Shown in pieces: positions 14,177 to 16,394 of a DNA stretch of 16,394 nucleotides. The DNA is from Phycisphaerae bacterium (lineage in GTDB: Bacteria; Planctomycetota; Phycisphaerae; Tepidisphaerales; Tepidisphaeraceae), in contig JACMJD010000652.1 of NCBI GenBank assembly GCA_014380825.1, positions 1-16,394 of the forward strand. Direction: 5' to 3'. Positions within the stretch are counted from its first letter, which is position 1. Each line of letters starts with the position of its first letter. The position numbers and the translations under genes are program-made. The notes beneath the pieces were generated by a model, which saw only the letters and a list, made by a program, of their open reading frames with translations, was not told the DNA's origin and ran no database searches.

Positions 14177-14998
14177 CTACTTCTTCTGTAACTCCACATG
14201 ATAAATTGGAAACCGTTTCCGCACGAAGCGTTCTTCGTACGTCGATCGCTCGCCGGCGACCATTTGATACGACGTTTGCGACAACGCCGCGGGATCGGAC
14301 CAATAGTCGGCAGAGTTCACTCGCGCTACGAACCGTTTGCGAATCGATTCGCTCGGCGACGGGTGATCTTCCGCCTTCATCAGATCGTTGACGCGCAGGC
14401 GCGGCGCCGATGCGGTGCGCGGCGCCGCGAACCACGCCGGCTGCGGCATGCCGAGCAGGCTGAGCATCCACTGGTAATAGCCTGGATGATCGGTCTTCAG
14501 GCACAGCGGCGATTTCCGATCGCGCAACGCGTGATGAGCGTCGAGCAGGAACGGTTCGCTGATCAACCGATTTTTCAATTCAACATCTCGGTCGCACGGA
14601 TCGGGATGGAAGATCCAGATCTCGTCAACCTCGCGCGGCGAGAATAACTTGCCGATGTCCTGCCCCCGCCCGCGGATCAGCGCGACGTTACGAAGTCCGA
14701 GGGTCGTCACGCGCGCGGCAGCGTCGTAGAGCGATTTGAATTTCCAATCCAGGCCGACGAACGACGCGTTCGGGAACTTCCCGGCGATCCTGCTGAGGAA
14801 AGCGGCGTCGGAGCAGCCGATTTCGAAGATGATCCGCCGATCGAAACTCCGGCCGATCCGATCGCTGAAGAACTCGCGCCAACGGCCGCGATGAGCGAAC
14901 GCGTCGCGATCGGCGAAGGCGATCTGCGGATATTCGCCAAGCTTATTGGCGTAGATGCTGCGGGGAGTCTTAGCGGGGGCGGTCATTTCGGCGGTCAT
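14177..14998 (-). CDS. trmB: TrmB-like SAM-dependent tRNA (guanine-N7) methyltransferase
   Basis: A 273-residue Rossmann-fold methyltransferase. SAM-binding motif I is FEIGCSDAAFL (58-68), motif II is FVGLDWKFKSLYDAA (80-94) and the acidic post-motif is GRGQDIGKLF. IWIFHPDPCDRDVELKNRL (127-145) corresponds to the TrmB PDPWPKKRHhKRRL block, and the end STYEERFVRKRFPIYHVELQKK has the TrmB TxYExkF..xgxPIY signature. It would place m7G46 in the tRNA variable loop using SAM. Unusual points are the loss of the WPKKRH residues and an extra segment of about 50 residues (185-235). It is longer than typical TrmB (about 200-240), so a divergent paralogue with another substrate is possible. Its ATG at 14998 overlaps the DUF1697 stop (ATGA); an ATG at 14986 is an alternative. 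Confidence 0.72.
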   Translation of the reverse strand: MTAEMTAPAKTPRSIYANKLGEYPQIAFADRDAFAHRGRWREFFSDRIGRSFDRRIIFEIGCSDAAFLSRIAGKFPNASFVGLDWKFKSLYDAAARVTTLGLRNVALIRGRGQDIGKLFSPREVDEIWIFHPDPCDRDVELKNRLISEPFLLDAHHALRDRKSPLCLKTDHPGYYQWMLSLLGMPQPAWFAAPRTASAPRLRVNDLMKAEDHPSPSESIRKRFVARVNSADYWSDPAALSQTSYQMVAGERSTYEERFVRKRFPIYHVELQKK

Positions 14999-15564
14999 CT
15001 TTGGGGGCTCAACATCTCGACAAGCGCCAGCACTGTTCGCCAGTTCCGGAAAGTGCTCGTCGCCGACAATTTCAAATCGAAGTACGCCGTCGTCAGTTTC
15101 ATCCTCGCCGCACCGTTGCCGAGGTTCATGTAGATCTCGCGGCCCACGACGCGATACGCATCGCCGGGCGATCGGTTCGAATCCAGCGTTGCCACTGCTC
15201 GTGCGGTGGGGCGGCTGCTTAGAAATCCGACGAATAGTGGAGTCGTGTCAGGTCCGTCTTGGAAAAACGGATTCGAATTGACGACCTGCCGCAGTTCCTT
15301 CGCCGTCCGAACGACCACGGGCGGCCGGAAGCCGAACCGCTTCTCGATCATCGCTTCGACCGCGGCAGGCATTTGCTTCGCGCAGGCCGCATCGGCGCGA
15401 AACATGACGTTGCCGCTTTGGATGTACGTTTGCACTGCGGTGCAGCCGGCACCCGTGCAGAACTTCGCCAGATCCTTCATCGGCAGCATATTCTTCCCGC
15501 CCACGTTGATGCCGCGGAGCAGCGCGACATGCGTCGGCGAGGCGTTGCTTGAAGGATTCGCCAT
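14995..15564 (-). CDS. DUF1697 family protein
   Basis: With the ATG at 15564 the protein has 189 residues; an in-frame TTG at 15576 would add four. The DUF1697 hallmark block lies near the N-terminus: HVALLRGINVGGKNMLPMKDL, followed by the second conserved block YIQSGNVMF. Later segments VVVRTAKELRQVV and NPFF, FVGFLSSRP, and EIYMNLGNGAARMKLT with TTAYFDLKL fit the family throughout. The function is unknown; no enzymatic residues can be assigned, and there is no signal peptide. The stop overlaps the TrmB-like start as ATGA, so the two are translationally coupled. The gene is divergent from the DUF1801 gene, with about 70 bases between them. A TTGACA at 15584-15589 has no matching -10. Confidence 0.93.
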   Translation of the reverse strand: MANPSSNASPTHVALLRGINVGGKNMLPMKDLAKFCTGAGCTAVQTYIQSGNVMFRADAACAKQMPAAVEAMIEKRFGFRPPVVVRTAKELRQVVNSNPFFQDGPDTTPLFVGFLSSRPTARAVATLDSNRSPGDAYRVVGREIYMNLGNGAARMKLTTAYFDLKLSATSTFRNWRTVLALVEMLSPQR

Positions 15565-15635
15565 GTGGGCTACCAAACTTCAATTGACACGGATTTCTTT
15601 TGATTTCCGCCGTCGGGCCGGTAACGTCGCTTGTG

Positions 15636-16166
15636 ATGATGAGCAAAGCAAAAACCGTCGACGAGTATATCGCTTCGCTTCCCGAAGACCGCCGTACTGC
15701 GATCAACGTGGTGCGAAAGGTCATCCTGAAGAATCTCGATCCGGCATATTCCGAGTGCATGGAGTATGGCGGGATCTGGTACGCCGTTCCGCACAGCCTG
15801 TTTCCGGCAGGTTATCATTGCGATCCCACAAAGCCATTGATGTATGCGGGCCTGTCGTCGCAAAAGAATTACATGTCGATCTATCTCATGTGCGTATACG
15901 GCGACGCTGAGTACGCAAAATGGTTTCAAAACGCCTGGAAGAAAACCGGCAAAAAGCTGGACATGGGCAAATCATGCATTCGCTTCAACAAGGTGGATGA
16001 CATCGCGCTGGATGTGATCGGCGAAGCAATCAAGCGCGTGCCAGCGAAGAAGTACATCGCGCATTACCAATCGCTCCTCGATTCCCGCGGTACCAAGCGA
16101 AGCGCCAAACCCGCAAAGTCCAAAGCCACGACGGCCAAGCGCCGCGCGAAGGTGAAGGTGAAATAG
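15636..16166 (+). CDS. DUF1801 (YdhG/YjhT-type) protein with basic C-terminal tail
   Basis: The ATG at 15636 gives 176 residues; the open frame begins at 15600 but the extra residues lack family similarity, and GTG 15633 or ATG 15639 are close alternatives. The family pattern is clear: TVDEYIASLPEDRRTAINVVRKVI, SECMEYGGIWYAVP, LMYAGLSSQKNYMSIYLM, GKSCIRFNKVDDIALDVIGEAIKRV. DUF1801 proteins form a small alpha/beta fold resembling frataxin-like or iron-related proteins; their role is unknown. The last 25 residues (from KRSAKPAKSK) are a Lys/Ala-rich tail like those of bacterial histone-like proteins, which could bind nucleic acid, but this is inference. It is followed by a strong palindromic terminator. 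Confidence 0.92.
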   Translation: MMSKAKTVDEYIASLPEDRRTAINVVRKVILKNLDPAYSECMEYGGIWYAVPHSLFPAGYHCDPTKPLMYAGLSSQKNYMSIYLMCVYGDAEYAKWFQNAWKKTGKKLDMGKSCIRFNKVDDIALDVIGEAIKRVPAKKYIAHYQSLLDSRGTKRSAKPAKSKATTAKRRAKVKVK

Positions 16167-16197
16167 TTCTCCGCCTTGAAAGATCGAGCCGCAAATC

Positions 16198-16233
16198 AGA
16201 AGCCCTTCGACGATCGATCGTCGAAGGGCTTCT
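16198..16233. terminator. Perfect 36-nt palindrome, bidirectional terminator
   Basis: Two 18-base arms (16198-16215 and 16216-16233) are exact reverse complements with no unpaired centre; the GATC at the axis would form the loop. It begins 32 bases after the DUF1801 stop and lies 30 bases past the stop of the minus-strand PEP-CTERM gene, so it can serve both. The T-tract after it (TGTTTGT) is weak. Confidence 0.8.
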
Positions 16234-16262
16234 TGTTTGTGCGAGAATACGAACCCACTGAC

Positions 16263-16394
16263 TTACGCGCTACGACGCCGACGCAGCAACCCAAGGCCAC
16301 CCAGTGCGGCCGCGCCGATCAGGGACGTGGGCTCGGGAACCACGTTGAAGACGATCGAGTCGATGTTCATCACGAGTTCATTCGCGTGCGCGCC
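16263..16394 (-). CDS. PEP-CTERM sorting-domain protein, C-terminal fragment
   Basis: On the minus strand the last 43 codons before TAA (16265-16263) encode a classic PEP-CTERM tail: VVPEPTS, then the hydrophobic helix LIGAAALGGLGLL, then RRRRSA. This signal directs exported proteins to an exosortase (EpsH/XrtA type), which cleaves near the PEP motif for surface or matrix attachment. The segment before it (NELVMNIDSIVFN) is the end of an exported domain of unknown type, since the gene runs off the window. No exosortase gene is in view. Very characteristic of planctomycetes, verrucomicrobia and certain proteobacteria. Confidence 0.92.
   Translation of the reverse strand, partial: GAHANELVMNIDSIVFNVVPEPTSLIGAAALGGLGLLRRRRSA

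Noticed and set aside
15584..15589. TTGACA as the -35 of the DUF1801 promoter
   Set aside because: No acceptable -10 hexamer lies 15-19 bases downstream.

Overview
The window reads as a GC-rich chromosomal segment of a planctomycete, most likely of the Phycisphaerae / Tepidisphaerales type. The grounds are a Ser/Thr kinase with the planctomycete-style C-lobe-TM-TPR tail, a C-terminal PEP-CTERM sorting signal on the right edge, a DUF5597-type glycoside hydrolase, and a lysine/alanine-rich basic protein tail. This assignment is inferred from gene families only.

Left part (1-3900): the C-terminal half of a membrane-anchored Ser/Thr kinase with TPR repeats (+) converges on a small FHA-domain protein (-); the two stop codons share a TTAA. 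Next comes an exported M29-like aminopeptidase gene that reads continuously only if three frame changes are allowed, followed by a strong intrinsic terminator.

Middle-left (3900-7600): a non-coding stretch of about 630 bp holds a decayed AraC-type regulator (-). It is followed by a large hybrid sensor histidine kinase (PAS-PAS-GAF-PAS-HisKA-HATPase-REC). Two diverged copies of a roughly 37-bp direct repeat flank the relic and kinase together, suggesting an inserted or rearranged block.

Middle (7600-10750): a DUF5597 / GH35-like beta-galactosidase-type enzyme (-) is divergent from an SGNH/GDSL esterase (+), and their candidate ATG starts lie within the same CATG. An AIM24-family protein (-) converges on the esterase.

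Right (10890-16170): a run of small, mostly intact accessory genes. An ArsR-type repressor and an SRPBCC/AHSA1 protein form an ATGA-overlapping pair, with two AACCA-N2-TGGTT operators bracketing a near-consensus promoter. A CCACGAAGG-type inverted repeat follows, then a PhnB-like VOC protein overlapping an AlkD-like DNA alkylation repair protein. A LuxR-type regulator (-) comes next, then a DUF1697 and TrmB-like methyltransferase pair (-, ATGA overlap), and finally a DUF1801 protein (+). The same families tend to occur together in soil bacteria, and here they look like a loosely organised stress or detoxification island rather than one operon.

Right edge: a perfect 36-nt palindrome terminator separates DUF1801 from the C-terminus of a PEP-CTERM protein (-) that runs off the window. 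I found no tRNA, rRNA, CRISPR array, transposase or phage gene. No clearly novel defence or biosynthetic system is evident. The most unusual items are the operator that contains a start codon, the triple-frameshift peptidase, the AraC relic and the repeat-flanked kinase block.
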